Assembly (NCBI RefSeq): GCF_030269765.1
Contig: NZ_BSTX01000008.1
Span: forward strand, 111,432 to 175,431
DNA from: Actinorhabdospora filicis
GTDB lineage: Bacteria; Actinomycetota; Actinomycetes; Mycobacteriales; Micromonosporaceae
Direction of reading: 5' to 3'
DNA length: 64,000 nt
Shown here: in pieces, positions 15,092 to 24,526 of the stretch
Position numbering within the stretch: the stretch's first letter is position 1
How the letters are laid out: the number at the start of each line of letters is the position of its first letter
Notes under the pieces: generated by a model
The model's input: the letters and a program-made list of their open reading frames with translations, nothing else
Told to the model about the DNA's origin: nothing
Database searches by the model: none
Made by a program: the position numbers and the translations under genes

Positions 15092-16423
15092 CTACTTCTT
15101 CGCGTCGGGCCCGTCGCCCTGCTCACCCTCACCGGGCGCGTCGTCCGAACCGCTGTCCGCACCCCCGTCGGGCCCCGAGCCGGAGCCCGAGTCCTCCTTC
15201 AAGCTCTCCTCGAAGAACGACATGTCGATCTCCCCGAGGTCGAAGCCGCCGCTCACCCAGCCGTCCGGGTCGCCGAGGGCCTCGGCGTCGGGCAGCAGGT
15301 CGGGGTGCTCCCAGACCGCGTCGCGGCCCTCCACGCCCCGGGCCTCGGTGAGCTTCGCCCAGAGGGTCACCGCCTCGCGGAGGCGCTTCGGCCGCAGTTC
15401 CAGGCCGACGAGGGTGGCGAAGGTCTGCTCGGCGGGTCCGCCGGCGGCGCGGCGGCGCTGGAACAGCTCGGCCAGCTGCGGCAGCGACGGGAGACGGTCG
15501 CCGGCGGCCTCGCCGACCACGTGGGTGACCCAGCCCGCGATGAGGGCCAGCACGGTCTCCAGGCGCGCCAGGGCGGCCTTCTGGGCGGGCGTGTCGGTCG
15601 GCTTGAGGACCTCCGACAGGTCCAGCCCCTGCATCGTCTCCGGGCGGGACGGGTCGATCTCGCTGACCGCGTCCTCCACGGCGGAGGCGTCGATGTGGAT
15701 GCCGCTCGCGTAGGCCTCGACGGTGCCCAGGACGTACGCGCGCAGCCACGGGACGTGCTCGTACAGCCGGTGGTGGGCGGCCTCGCGCAGGGCCATGTAC
15801 AGCCGGACCTCGTCCTCGGGGAGTTCGTGGTCGGTGCCGTAGGCGGCCAGGTTCGCCGGGATCAGCGCGGCATGCCCTTTGGCGCCCAGGGGGATGCCGA
15901 TCTCGGTCGAGGTGAGGACCTCGGTGGCCAGCCCGGCCAGGGCCTGCCCGAGCTGCGAACCGAACATCACCGAGCCCAGGCCCTTCATGATGTCGGCCAT
16001 CGGCCCGAGCATCGCCTTCATGTCCTCGGGGACGAGCTCGCCCATCGACGCCACCATCTTGGTCGCGACGGGGTCGCAGAGGCGCTTCCAGGTGTCGATG
16101 GTGTTGGCGATCCAGTCGAGGCGGCTCCAGGCCTCGGTGGCGGACACGCCGGACGGGAGGGACGTGGTGGGGTCCAGCCACAGGTCCGCCAGACGCAGGG
16201 CCTCGGTGGCCTTGGTGCGGGCCACGCCGTCGACGCCGGGGTCCTCGGCGCGGACGGCGTTCTCGGCGAGCTGCCGCGCCATGTCCCAGTTCACCGGCCC
16301 GCTCTTCGAGGTCGAGGCGGCCATCATCTGCTGGAACTGGGCGAGCATCTGCCGGACCTTGGGGTCATTGGGGTCTGGCATGCCACCGGACAGGTCGAAG
16401 CCGAACGGGTTATCGGTGCTCAC
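15092..16423 (-). CDS. DUF2342 zinc-dependent metalloprotease-like protein
   Basis: 443 residues from the GTG at 16423 (STDNPFGFDLSGG). The REAAHHRLYEHVPWL segment (about 213-227) is the distinctive DUF2342 metal-binding helix, a HEXXH-like variant with His-His. The tail (about 405-443) is acidic and low-complexity (Ser/Gly/Asp/Glu). Homologue of Rv3195, predicted to be an intracellular metallopeptidase with unknown substrate. It is divergent from the PDZ/S16 protease gene (gap 86 bp), as in mycobacteria. Confidence 0.9.
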   Translation of the reverse strand: MSTDNPFGFDLSGGMPDPNDPKVRQMLAQFQQMMAASTSKSGPVNWDMARQLAENAVRAEDPGVDGVARTKATEALRLADLWLDPTTSLPSGVSATEAWSRLDWIANTIDTWKRLCDPVATKMVASMGELVPEDMKAMLGPMADIMKGLGSVMFGSQLGQALAGLATEVLTSTEIGIPLGAKGHAALIPANLAAYGTDHELPEDEVRLYMALREAAHHRLYEHVPWLRAYVLGTVEAYASGIHIDASAVEDAVSEIDPSRPETMQGLDLSEVLKPTDTPAQKAALARLETVLALIAGWVTHVVGEAAGDRLPSLPQLAELFQRRRAAGGPAEQTFATLVGLELRPKRLREAVTLWAKLTEARGVEGRDAVWEHPDLLPDAEALGDPDGWVSGGFDLGEIDMSFFEESLKEDSGSGSGPDGGADSGSDDAPGEGEQGDGPDAKK

Positions 16424-16509
16424 CAGACAACCGTACGTCAATGAACCTGAGAAGTTGACCCGAGCGGGCTCAAGTCACGCGACGCGACGGGGCTGGCTAC
16501 GCTTTCCCG

Positions 16510-17544
16510 ATGAGACGTCGTGGCTGGACGGTGCTCCTTGGCGCCGTGTTCGTGGCCGTGCTGACATGGCAGTCGCTGTCCGTGCGGGTCCCTTACGTGG
16601 CACTGGGCCCCGGCCCGACCGTCGACACCCTCGGATCGGTGCAGACCGACGAGGGCGAACAGCCCATCATCACCGCCTCCGAGCAGTACCGGACGCAGTC
16701 GGCCGGCAAGCTCCAGCTGGTCACCGTCCGCGTGTACAGCGAGGTGGAACTGGCGCGGGCGATCTTCTACTGGCTCTCCGACGAGTACGCGGTGGTGCCG
16801 CGCGAGCTGATCTACCCCGAGGATCAGACCGAGGAGCAGATCGCGCAGAAGCAGACCGAGCAGTGGACGCAGTCGCAGAGCAGCGCCGAGACGGCCGCGC
16901 TGCGCGTCCTGGGGCAGCCGGTGCGGGTCGTGGTCACGCAGATCACACCCGGCTCGGCCGCCGAGGGCGTCCTCAAGCCCGGTGACGTGATCGTGGCCGT
17001 GGACGGCAAGCCGGTGACCTCGGCGCAGAACCTGGCCGCGCAGATCGCGGCGAAGGCCCCCGGCGCCGAGCGGGAGCTGACCGTCACGCGGGACGGCAAA
17101 GAGGAGAAGCTGAAGGTGAAGCCCGGCGACGGCGGCCAGGGCAACGCCTTCCTCGGGGTGTCGCTCGAACAGAAGCAGGACAACCCGTACGACGTGCGCA
17201 TCAACACCAAGGGCCTGGACATCGGCGGTCCCTCCGCGGGCCTGATGTTCGCCCTCGGGATCATCGACCGCGTCGACGCCACCGACCTGACCGGCGGGCT
17301 GAACATCGCCGGGACCGGCGAGATCGACGACGACGGGAACGTCGGCCCCATCGGCGGTGTCGCCGAGAAGGTCATCGCCGCCCGCGACAACGGCGCCACG
17401 GTCTTCTTGACCCCGTCCTCCAACTGCCCGGCGGCGAAATCGAACGTTCCCGACGGCCTGACCCTGGTCAAGGTGAACACACTGGACGACGCCCTCAACG
17501 CGCTCAAGGCGTTGCGGGAAGGACGAACGCCGGAACTGTGCTGA
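16510..17544 (+). CDS. PDZ-domain Lon-like (S16) membrane-anchored protease
   Basis: 344 residues: an N-terminal membrane helix (about 5-22), a PDZ domain (about 135-205; ITPGSAAEGVLKPGDVIVAVDGKPV) and a Lon-type proteolytic domain. The catalytic dyad is Ser242 in GGPSAG and Lys287 in VAEKVIAA. The active site should face outside the cell. It corresponds to Rv3194c. Its stop is 36 bases before the UPF0182 gene, a conserved pairing that points to a shared envelope role. It has no Lon ATPase domain, as usual for this group. Confidence 0.93.
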   Translation: MRRRGWTVLLGAVFVAVLTWQSLSVRVPYVALGPGPTVDTLGSVQTDEGEQPIITASEQYRTQSAGKLQLVTVRVYSEVELARAIFYWLSDEYAVVPRELIYPEDQTEEQIAQKQTEQWTQSQSSAETAALRVLGQPVRVVVTQITPGSAAEGVLKPGDVIVAVDGKPVTSAQNLAAQIAAKAPGAERELTVTRDGKEEKLKVKPGDGGQGNAFLGVSLEQKQDNPYDVRINTKGLDIGGPSAGLMFALGIIDRVDATDLTGGLNIAGTGEIDDDGNVGPIGGVAEKVIAARDNGATVFLTPSSNCPAAKSNVPDGLTLVKVNTLDDALNALKALREGRTPELC

Positions 17545-17580
17545 GCTAGTCACAAGAACACCGAGTGAGGGAGTCCCCCC

Positions 17581-20484
17581 GTGGCGATGCGCAATCCGTT
17601 GCCGCGCATGAACCGGCGAGGCAGATGGGTCCTTGGTCTGCTGGTCGGTCTCATAGCGCTGCTGACGGCGACCGGATGGATGGTCGGCATCTGGACCGAC
17701 TATCTCTGGTACGACGAGGTCGGGTTCACCAAGGTCTTCTCCACGACGCTGCGCACCCGCGCGGTCCTGTTCGCCGTCTTCGGGCTGGCGATGGCGTCGT
17801 GGGTGGTGCTGAACCTGTGGCTGGCCCACCGGTTCCGGCGCCCGGCCGCGCAACTGAGTTCCCCGGACCAGCAGGTCCTGGACCGTTACCGCCGGGCCCT
17901 GTCGCCCCGGCTGAGGCTGTGGACGATCCTGCTGGGCGCGGTCGTCGGGCTGTTCACCGGCCTGGCCGCGCAGGACCACTGGCAGGACTGGCTGCTCTTC
18001 TCCAACGCGCAGGACGTCGGTGTCACCGATCCCCAGTTCGGCAAGGACATCGGCTTCTACCTCTTCGACTACCCCTTCTGGACCTACCTGCTGAGCGTGG
18101 CCTTCACCGCCACGGTCATCGCGCTGATCGGCGCCCTGGGCGCGCACTACCTGTACGGCTCGATCCGGCTGTCGGGACGCGGTGAGCGCATCACCACCGC
18201 CGCGCGCATCCACATCTCCTCCCTGATCGCGCTGTTCGTGCTGCTCAAGGCCGTCGCCTACTGGATGGACCGCTACGGCCTGGTCATCGCCGAGAACGAC
18301 GTCACCGGCCTGACCGGCGGCGGCTACACCGAGATGAACGCGCTGCTGTTCGCCAAGGAGATCCTCATCTTCGTGGCCATCATCGGCGCGGTCGCGGTGG
18401 TGCTGTTCTCCAACGGCTTCGGCAAGACGATGCTGTGGCCGGCCTGCGCGATCGGCCTGGTGGTGGTGTCCGCGATCGCCATCGGCGGCATCTACCCGTA
18501 CGCGGTGAAGTCCATCAGCGTCGCGCCGAACGTGCCCGCCAAGGAGGGCAGGTACGTCCAGTGGTCCATCGACGCCACCCGTGACGCCTACGGCATGGAC
18601 GGCGTCCAGCCGGTCGACAGCGGCGTCACCGCCAACGGCGACGCCACGGCTCTGGGCACCGACAAGCTGACCGTGCCGAACGTGCGGCTGCTGGACCCCA
18701 GCATCGTCGCCGACATCTTCAGCCAGAAGCAGCAGGCGCGAGGCTTCCACGGCTTCCCCGACAAGCTGGACGTCGACCGGTACAAGACCGCCGACGGCGA
18801 GCTGCGCGACTACATCGTGGGCGTGCGCGAGCTGAGCCCGGACAAGTACTCCGAGCAGCAGAAGAACTGGACCATCCGGCACACCGAGCTGACCCACGGG
18901 TACGGCTTCGTGGCGGCCCCCGCCAACCAGATCTGCGGCGAGGGCGAGCCCTACTTCGTGTCCGGGTTCCTCAACACCGACCAGGTCGCGGCCAACTGCC
19001 GCTCGGCGGCCGAGGAGATCAAGGTCGACCGGCCGCAGATCTACTACGGCGAGCTGATGACCGACTACGCCGTGGTCGGCGTCCCGGACGGCGCGCAGCC
19101 AAAGGAGTTCGACCACCCGTCGGCCTCCGGCGACGCCAAGACCACCTACGCCGGTTCCGGTGGCGTGGAGATGGACTCCCTGTGGAACCGGATGCTGTAC
19201 GCGTGGGAGTTCCGGGAGACGAAGTTCCTGCTCTCGGAGGAGTTCAATGAGAACTCCAAGCTGCTCTACGTGCGCAACCCGATGGACCGGGTGGCCAAGG
19301 TCGCGCCGTTCCTGACGCTGGACGGCGACCCGTACCCGGCGGTCGTGGACGGCAAGGTCGTGTGGATCCTCGACGGCTACACCACGTCGGCGACCTACCC
19401 GTACTCCGACAAGGTCGACCTGGAATCGGCCTCGAAGGACACCCTGACCGGCACGGGCACCACCGCCCAGGCCGGGCGCGAGGTCAACTACGTCCGCAAC
19501 TCGGTGAAGGCCACCGTCGACGCCTACGACGGCACGGTGAGCCTGTACTCGTGGGACGACGCCGACCCGGTGCTCAAGGCGTGGAACGCGGCCTTCGGCG
19601 GGATCGTGAAGCCGAAGGCGGAGATCCCGAAGTCCCTCGCCGACCACTTCCGCTACCCCGAGGACCTGTTCAAGATCCAGCGGGACCTGCTCCAGCGCTT
19701 CCACGTCACCGACGCGGCCACCTTCATCGGCGGCAACCAGGCGTGGGAGACCCCGGTCGACCCGGCCAAGCCCGACGGCAAGCAGCCCCCGTATTACGTG
19801 GTGGCCAACTACCCGGGCCAGACCGGCGCGCAGTTCCAGCTCACCTCCACGATGTCCCCGCGGACGCGCGGATCGGTGACCTCGGGGCTCCTGTCGGCCT
19901 ACTACGACGCCGAGAACAAGCCGAAGTTGCAGCTCTACACCGTCAAGGAGGAGCTGTCGTCGTCGCTGCAGACGCATCAGAACCTGACCTCGCTGCCCGA
20001 GGTGGTCTCCGATCTGCGGCTGTTCGAGACGAACAAGACGACGGTGGAGTACGGCAACATGCTCGCCCTGCCGGTCGGCAACGGCGTCCTGTACGTCGAG
20101 CCGCTCTATCTGAGGCAGCAGGCCGCCGGGACCAACGGCGTGTCCCTGCCGCAGATGCGGAAGGTGCTGGTCGCCTACGGCAAGTTCAATGCCTACGCCG
20201 ACACGCTGCCCGACGCGCTCCAGTCGATCATCAAGCAGTACACGACCGGTACCGGCACACCACCGCCGACGACCGATCCGGGCACCACACCACCGCCGAC
20301 GACGACGAACCCGGGTAAGGACGATCCGGCCGTCACCGCGGCGGTGGAGAAGATGAACAAGGCCATCGAGGACTTGCGGACCGCCCAGAAGAACGGCGAC
20401 TTCAAGGCCCAGGGCGAGGCCCTGGCCGCCCTCGACGCGGCGATCAAGGAGTACGACGCGGCGGTGAAGGCGGCCGGGGGCTGA
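17581..20484 (+). CDS. UPF0182-family large membrane protein
   Basis: 967 residues with GTG start. Seven membrane helices lie in the first third (about 15-310). A large extracytoplasmic domain follows, with family segments such as YVQWSIDATRDAYGM, NVRLLDPSIVADIFSQKQQ and YYGELMTDYAVVGV. A Pro/Thr linker (about 890-915) and a short charged helical tail end the protein. UPF0182 proteins are actinobacterial and cyanobacterial and of unknown biochemical function. Upstream is the PDZ/S16 protease with 36-bp spacing, so the two are likely one operon, as Rv3193c-Rv3194c are. Confidence 0.95.
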   Translation: MAMRNPLPRMNRRGRWVLGLLVGLIALLTATGWMVGIWTDYLWYDEVGFTKVFSTTLRTRAVLFAVFGLAMASWVVLNLWLAHRFRRPAAQLSSPDQQVLDRYRRALSPRLRLWTILLGAVVGLFTGLAAQDHWQDWLLFSNAQDVGVTDPQFGKDIGFYLFDYPFWTYLLSVAFTATVIALIGALGAHYLYGSIRLSGRGERITTAARIHISSLIALFVLLKAVAYWMDRYGLVIAENDVTGLTGGGYTEMNALLFAKEILIFVAIIGAVAVVLFSNGFGKTMLWPACAIGLVVVSAIAIGGIYPYAVKSISVAPNVPAKEGRYVQWSIDATRDAYGMDGVQPVDSGVTANGDATALGTDKLTVPNVRLLDPSIVADIFSQKQQARGFHGFPDKLDVDRYKTADGELRDYIVGVRELSPDKYSEQQKNWTIRHTELTHGYGFVAAPANQICGEGEPYFVSGFLNTDQVAANCRSAAEEIKVDRPQIYYGELMTDYAVVGVPDGAQPKEFDHPSASGDAKTTYAGSGGVEMDSLWNRMLYAWEFRETKFLLSEEFNENSKLLYVRNPMDRVAKVAPFLTLDGDPYPAVVDGKVVWILDGYTTSATYPYSDKVDLESASKDTLTGTGTTAQAGREVNYVRNSVKATVDAYDGTVSLYSWDDADPVLKAWNAAFGGIVKPKAEIPKSLADHFRYPEDLFKIQRDLLQRFHVTDAATFIGGNQAWETPVDPAKPDGKQPPYYVVANYPGQTGAQFQLTSTMSPRTRGSVTSGLLSAYYDAENKPKLQLYTVKEELSSSLQTHQNLTSLPEVVSDLRLFETNKTTVEYGNMLALPVGNGVLYVEPLYLRQQAAGTNGVSLPQMRKVLVAYGKFNAYADTLPDALQSIIKQYTTGTGTPPPTTDPGTTPPPTTTNPGKDDPAVTAAVEKMNKAIEDLRTAQKNGDFKAQGEALAALDAAIKEYDAAVKAAGG

Positions 20485-20501
20485 CCCTCACCAACGCGGA
20501 C

Positions 20502-20534
20502 ACGGGCGGCGCCTTCGGGCGCCGCCCGTTCTTT
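20502..20534 (+). terminator. Rho-independent terminator after UPF0182 gene
   Basis: Perfect 12-bp stem (20502-20513 with 20518-20529), TTCG tetraloop, then TCTTT. Confidence 0.9.
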
Positions 20535-20580
20535 GTGCCCGCCGGTAAGATCGTCCGACCCCACCCCGAGGAGCCCGCCC

Positions 20581-21225
20581 ATGCCCGCCTCCGACGAGCC
20601 CGCCCTGACCCAGGGAGAGGCGGAGATCGCCGCCGCCGTGCCCGAGCCCGAGCCCGAGGAAGCCGCGGAGCCCACCCCGGAGGAGATCGCCGAGCGGGCG
20701 AAGTCGGCCGACCCGGTGGCCAGCGGGAAGGTCTGGCGCTGGGGCTACCTGTTCACGATGGTCATCTTCGGCGCCTTCAGCATCTGGCGGCTCGACTACG
20801 ACGTCGAGGACGACCGCTACGACCTCGTCGACGGCTTCTTCTTCGGCGTCCCGCTGTGGGCCGCCGGGCTGTTCGGGCTCTACATCGCCTGGTGGCTGAT
20901 CCGCTACCTGGCCATCGACATCCGCGACGGCGTCGCCGTCGAGGCCCGCTACACCTCGCCGTACGGGGACGGCAAGTACCTCTACAAGTACCCCGGCGCC
21001 GACGGCAAGACGCACTCCTACCACCTGGTGCACAAGAAGGACGCGAAGCCGCCCGCCATGCTGGGCCTGCGGGTGATCAGGAGTACGGCCGTCCCGGCCT
21101 CGGCGCAGGTCACGCGGTACGTCCTGACCACGGTCGCGATCCTGATCACCGGTGGGCTCGGCGGGCTCGCCTGCTACTACGCCGCCACGCTCATGCCGGC
21201 TCCGGCCGTCGCCACCCTCATGTGA
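20581..21225 (+). CDS. Hypothetical membrane protein (paralogue of next gene)
   Basis: 214 residues from the ATG at 20581 (AGGAG 7 bases upstream). A Pro/Glu/Ala-rich cytoplasmic head (about 1-45) precedes two helices (about 52-70 and 80-102). Then comes a soluble beta segment, VEARYTSPYGDGKYLYKYPG, and a last helix pair (about 178-212). The layout of two helices, a small beta domain starting VEAR, then closing helices is shared with the next gene, which starts 10 bases after this stop. The layout recalls DUF3592-type proteins, but I cannot assign the family firmly. Confidence 0.7.
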   Translation: MPASDEPALTQGEAEIAAAVPEPEPEEAAEPTPEEIAERAKSADPVASGKVWRWGYLFTMVIFGAFSIWRLDYDVEDDRYDLVDGFFFGVPLWAAGLFGLYIAWWLIRYLAIDIRDGVAVEARYTSPYGDGKYLYKYPGADGKTHSYHLVHKKDAKPPAMLGLRVIRSTAVPASAQVTRYVLTTVAILITGGLGGLACYYAATLMPAPAVATLM

Positions 21226-21235
21226 GAGAGCGCCC

Positions 21236-21733
21236 ATGACCACCCGTGTCTGGCTCTACGCCTACCTGATCGTCATGTCCGTCCTGACCGCGTTCAACCT
21301 GGTGAGCCTCCTGCTGCTGTCGGACAGCCCGGTGACCGCGATGGTCTCCATCGCCGTCGGCCTGCCGCTGTGGGCCATCGGCTCGGGCCTGATCTTCGCG
21401 GTCTGGCGGCTGGTCCGCTCGTGGCGGCGGCTGGCCGCCGCGCCGCTGGTCGAGGCGCGCCTCGTGGGCGCCGACGGCGACACCGACCTCTACGAGTACG
21501 TCGTCGCGGGCCACGCGCCACAGCCGTTCCGGCACCCGCGGCGGGGAGCGTCCCCGCCGGTCCTGCCCCTGCGCGTCATCCCGGGGGAGGGCGCCGAGAC
21601 TCCGGCGCGGCTGCGCTCGCGCGGCACCCTCGTCACCGTCGGCGGACTCGTGCTCGGCGGGATCGGGCTGATCGCGTGCGCCCTGGCCGCGATCTACCTG
21701 CCGGGCACCGCGCTGTACTACGTATTCGTGTGA
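21236..21733 (+). CDS. Hypothetical membrane protein (paralogue of previous gene)
   Basis: 165 residues, ATG 10 bases after the previous stop. Two N-terminal helices (about 5-28 and 35-60), then PLVEARLVGADGDTDLYEYV, a beta stretch aligned with VEARYTSPYGDGKYLYKY of its neighbour, and a closing helix (about 135-162). It lacks the acidic head of its partner. Probably one operon and an old tandem duplication. Function unknown. Confidence 0.7.
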   Translation: MTTRVWLYAYLIVMSVLTAFNLVSLLLLSDSPVTAMVSIAVGLPLWAIGSGLIFAVWRLVRSWRRLAAAPLVEARLVGADGDTDLYEYVVAGHAPQPFRHPRRGASPPVLPLRVIPGEGAETPARLRSRGTLVTVGGLVLGGIGLIACALAAIYLPGTALYYVFV

Positions 21734-21767
21734 GGCGGGCGGGCGCCGGCCGCACTAGGCTGGCGCC

Positions 21768-22397
21768 ATGCCGAACCTCCCCGACCGGCCCGACGACCGG
21801 CAGTTGATGCGGGCCTCCGACGCCGACCGCGAGCGCATCGCCGACATCCTCCGCGCCTCGGCCGGCGAGGGCCGTCTGAGCCTCAGCGAGCTCGACGAGC
21901 GCCTGGCCTGGGTCTACGAGGCCCGCACCTACGCCGACCTGGAGCCGCTCGTCTCCGACCTGCCGGTCGCCGAGATGAGCCGCCGCTCGGTCGAGCGCCG
22001 CTACGACACCGCCGCCGAGGCCGGTGCGCCGAAGTGGCTGGTGGCATTCATGAGCGGCGTCAACCGCAAGGGCGAGTGGCTGCTGGGCCGCGTCCTGAAC
22101 TTCGTGGCGGTGATGGGCGGCGGCAAGTTCGACCTGCGCCGGGCGCGCGTCCCCGCCGGTGAGGCCACGATCCGCGTGTTCGCGCTGATGGGCGGCTGCG
22201 AGATCATCGTGCCGGAGGAGTCGGAGGTCCACGTCGACGGCTTCGCGATCATGGGCGGCTTCTCGCAGCACACCGGCGGCATCGGCCCGGTCGGGCGGGG
22301 CCCGCGCATCCGCGTCACCGGCTTCGCGCTGATGGGCGGCGTCGAAGTGAAGCGCAAGCCGTCACTGAAACGCTCCGGGGACCGGGACGACGACTGA
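21768..22397 (+). CDS. DUF1707 plus LiaF-like C-terminal domain protein
   Basis: 209 residues. Residues 12-65 are a DUF1707 domain (MRASDADRERIADILRASAG, LSELDERLAWVYEARTYADL), common in actinobacterial envelope-stress proteins. The second half has the repeating FAVMGG / FALMGGCEI / FAIMGGF beta-helix strands of the LiaF-type (cell-wall-active antibiotic response) C-terminal domain. No membrane helix is evident, so it is probably cytoplasmic. It may sense or modulate envelope stress; no two-component system is adjacent. Confidence 0.85.
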   Translation: MPNLPDRPDDRQLMRASDADRERIADILRASAGEGRLSLSELDERLAWVYEARTYADLEPLVSDLPVAEMSRRSVERRYDTAAEAGAPKWLVAFMSGVNRKGEWLLGRVLNFVAVMGGGKFDLRRARVPAGEATIRVFALMGGCEIIVPEESEVHVDGFAIMGGFSQHTGGIGPVGRGPRIRVTGFALMGGVEVKRKPSLKRSGDRDDD

Positions 22398-22515
22398 GCT
22401 CCGATCGGCACCCAATAGACTTCTGCGGTCACCCACGCGCCCAGGTCGGCGGCGTGGTGCCACCCGGTAACTCCTATCGCGCCTATAGGATTACTCGAAA
22501 ATAGGAGGCGATGCG

Positions 22516-23844
22516 ATGCGGACGTTCCAGGTCGCGGTCATCGGCGGTGGAGCCGCCGGCGTGCTCACCGTCACCGCGCTTCTCGGCACGCCGGTGCACG
22601 AGGTCGCGCTGGTCGACCCCGAACCCGGGCGCGGACTGGCCTACGGCCCCGCCGAGCCGTGGCATCTCCTCAACTCGCCCGCGCGGGCGATGAGCGCCTA
22701 CCAGGGCGATCCCGCCCACTTCCTGGAGTGGTGTCAGGCCACCGACCCCTCCGCCGGGCCGGGCGACTTCATGTCCCGCCGCACCTACGGCGAATACCTC
22801 GCCGAGACCCTCGGCGTCGAGGAGACCGCCGCCCTCGGGCGCCTCACCCTCGTCCGCGACCGGGCCGTGCGCGTCCTGCCGCACCAGGACGGCGGCATGG
22901 TCGTCCACACCCGCACCGGCGAGCTGCGCGCCGACCACGTCGTCCTGGCCGTCGGGCAGGGCCCGGCCCGCCGCCTGAAGCTTGCCGAGGCGGTCGAGGG
23001 CGACCCCCGCTACCTGGCCGACCCGTGGGCGCCCGGCGGCCTGGACGCCCTACCGCACCGCGCGCCCGTGCTGCTGCTGGGCACCGGCCTCACCGCCGTC
23101 GACGTCCTCCTCAGCCTCACCGAGCGCGGCGCCGAGGGCCCGGTCACCGCCGTCTCGCGGCACGGCCTGCTCCCGCGCGAGCACAGCCGCGGCGCGGCCG
23201 AGGCCGTCGGCGCGGTCACCGCGCCCGAGCCCTCGAAGTCCCTCGCGGAGCTGACCCGGCGCGTGCGGCGGCTGGCCGCCTCGGTCTCCGACTGGCGCGC
23301 GGCCGTCGACCTGCTGCGCCCCCGCGTGGACGAGTACTGGCGCGGCCTGAGCGACGCCGGGCGCGACCGCTTCGCCCGCCACCTCGCCCGGCACTGGGAG
23401 GTCCACCGCCATCGCATGGCCCCCTCGGTCGCCGAGAAGGTGGCCCGGCTGCGCGAAAAGGACCGCTTCACCGTCCGCTCCGGCGGCGTGGACGCCATCG
23501 AGCCCACCCCGGAGGGCCTGGCCGTCACCATCGGCGGCCGCAACGAGATCTACGGCGCGGTGGTCAACTGCACCGGCCGCGACCGGCTCACCCGCTCCGA
23601 CGACCCGCTGATGACGGGCCTGCTCGCCGACGGGCTGGCGCTGCCGGGGCCCGGCGGGCACGGGCTGCACGTGAACCCCGAGGGCGCGGTGCGCGACGCC
23701 TCCGGCCGCCCGAACCCGGCACTGTGGACGGTCGGCCCGCCCCGCTACGGGTACCTGTGGGAGACCACGGCGGTGCCCGAGATCCGGCTCCAGGCCTCGG
23801 TGCTGGCCGAGCGGCTGGCGACGGGCGCACCCCTAGGGGTCTGA
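22516..23844 (+). CDS. FAD/NAD(P)-binding protein (HpaR-like FAD-NAD domain)
   Basis: 442 residues. The N-terminal Rossmann motif is VAVIGGGAAGV (about 7-17), and a second dinucleotide motif LLLGTGLTAVD lies near 193-203. GLAYGPAEPWHLLNSPA is a marker of the FAD-NAD(P)-binding family (Pfam NAD_binding_9), whose members are flavoproteins of mostly unknown substrate, some in siderophore or stress pathways. AGGAGG lies 9 bases upstream. The promoter region 22467-22507 is AT-rich with a CCTATAGG palindrome and repeats of CCTAT/ATAGG, suggesting an operator. Confidence 0.85.
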   Translation: MRTFQVAVIGGGAAGVLTVTALLGTPVHEVALVDPEPGRGLAYGPAEPWHLLNSPARAMSAYQGDPAHFLEWCQATDPSAGPGDFMSRRTYGEYLAETLGVEETAALGRLTLVRDRAVRVLPHQDGGMVVHTRTGELRADHVVLAVGQGPARRLKLAEAVEGDPRYLADPWAPGGLDALPHRAPVLLLGTGLTAVDVLLSLTERGAEGPVTAVSRHGLLPREHSRGAAEAVGAVTAPEPSKSLAELTRRVRRLAASVSDWRAAVDLLRPRVDEYWRGLSDAGRDRFARHLARHWEVHRHRMAPSVAEKVARLREKDRFTVRSGGVDAIEPTPEGLAVTIGGRNEIYGAVVNCTGRDRLTRSDDPLMTGLLADGLALPGPGGHGLHVNPEGAVRDASGRPNPALWTVGPPRYGYLWETTAVPEIRLQASVLAERLATGAPLGV

Positions 23845-23896
23845 CCTGGGGGAAGATCCGGAGGTCAAGTAGTCTCTCTATATATAGCCTGTCTAC

Positions 23897-24526
23897 ATGG
23901 TGTTAATGGAGAGAACACTGTGGACGGAGCACCCCTTCGAGCGTTTCGCCAGGGGTGCCAGTCTCATCGCCGGGCCGGTCCTGAACGCGATCGGCACCTT
24001 CTACTGGAACGACGAGGGACGCCACGGCGTCACCGGCGGCGTCATCGCCGCGCTCTCGTCGGTCGTGTGGCTCTACGGCCTGCTCGGGCTGTGGGACCGC
24101 GTCCGCGCCGCGAAACCCGTCATCGGGGTCCTCGGCTCGCTGCTGGCCGTCTCGGGATGCTTCGGCGGCATCTCCTTCGGCCTCCAGGGCTTCTACGAGG
24201 CCGCCTTCGGCCTCGACAAGGAGGCCTCGCTGGCGCACCTGGCGCAGCACCCGGCCGCCACGCCACTGGTGCTGTGGCTGCCCGGGGTGACGTTCCCGAT
24301 GTCGGTCATCGCGCTCGGGCTGTGCCTGGCCACCCTCAAGAAGGCTCCCCTATGGACGGCCGTCACCCTCGTGGTGGCCGGGGCGGTCTTCCCCATCAGC
24401 CGCATCCCGCGCATCGAGATCATCGGCCACGCCGCCGACCTGCTGCTCCTGGTGCCGATGGTGGCGCTCGGGCTGGCGCTGATCCTCAGCCGACCGGAGA
24501 GGGAGACGCCCCCGGGAACGCCATGA
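23897..24526 (+). CDS. Hypothetical six-helix membrane protein
   Basis: 209 residues with about six hydrophobic helices and short loops (LIAGPVLNAIGTFYW, VIAALSSVVWLYGLLGLW and others). Start ATG 23897 or 23906 (MERTLW). A TATATATA-containing stretch 15 bases upstream may be the promoter. The 3' end overlaps the convergent beta-propeller gene by 41 bases. I do not recognise the family. Confidence 0.65.
   Translation: MVLMERTLWTEHPFERFARGASLIAGPVLNAIGTFYWNDEGRHGVTGGVIAALSSVVWLYGLLGLWDRVRAAKPVIGVLGSLLAVSGCFGGISFGLQGFYEAAFGLDKEASLAHLAQHPAATPLVLWLPGVTFPMSVIALGLCLATLKKAPLWTAVTLVVAGAVFPISRIPRIEIIGHAADLLLLVPMVALGLALILSRPERETPPGTP

Noticed and set aside
16438..20000. Minus-strand frame of more than 1100 codons across the UPF0182 gene
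   Set aside because: Val/Arg/His-rich shadow of a well-supported plus-strand gene in high-GC DNA.
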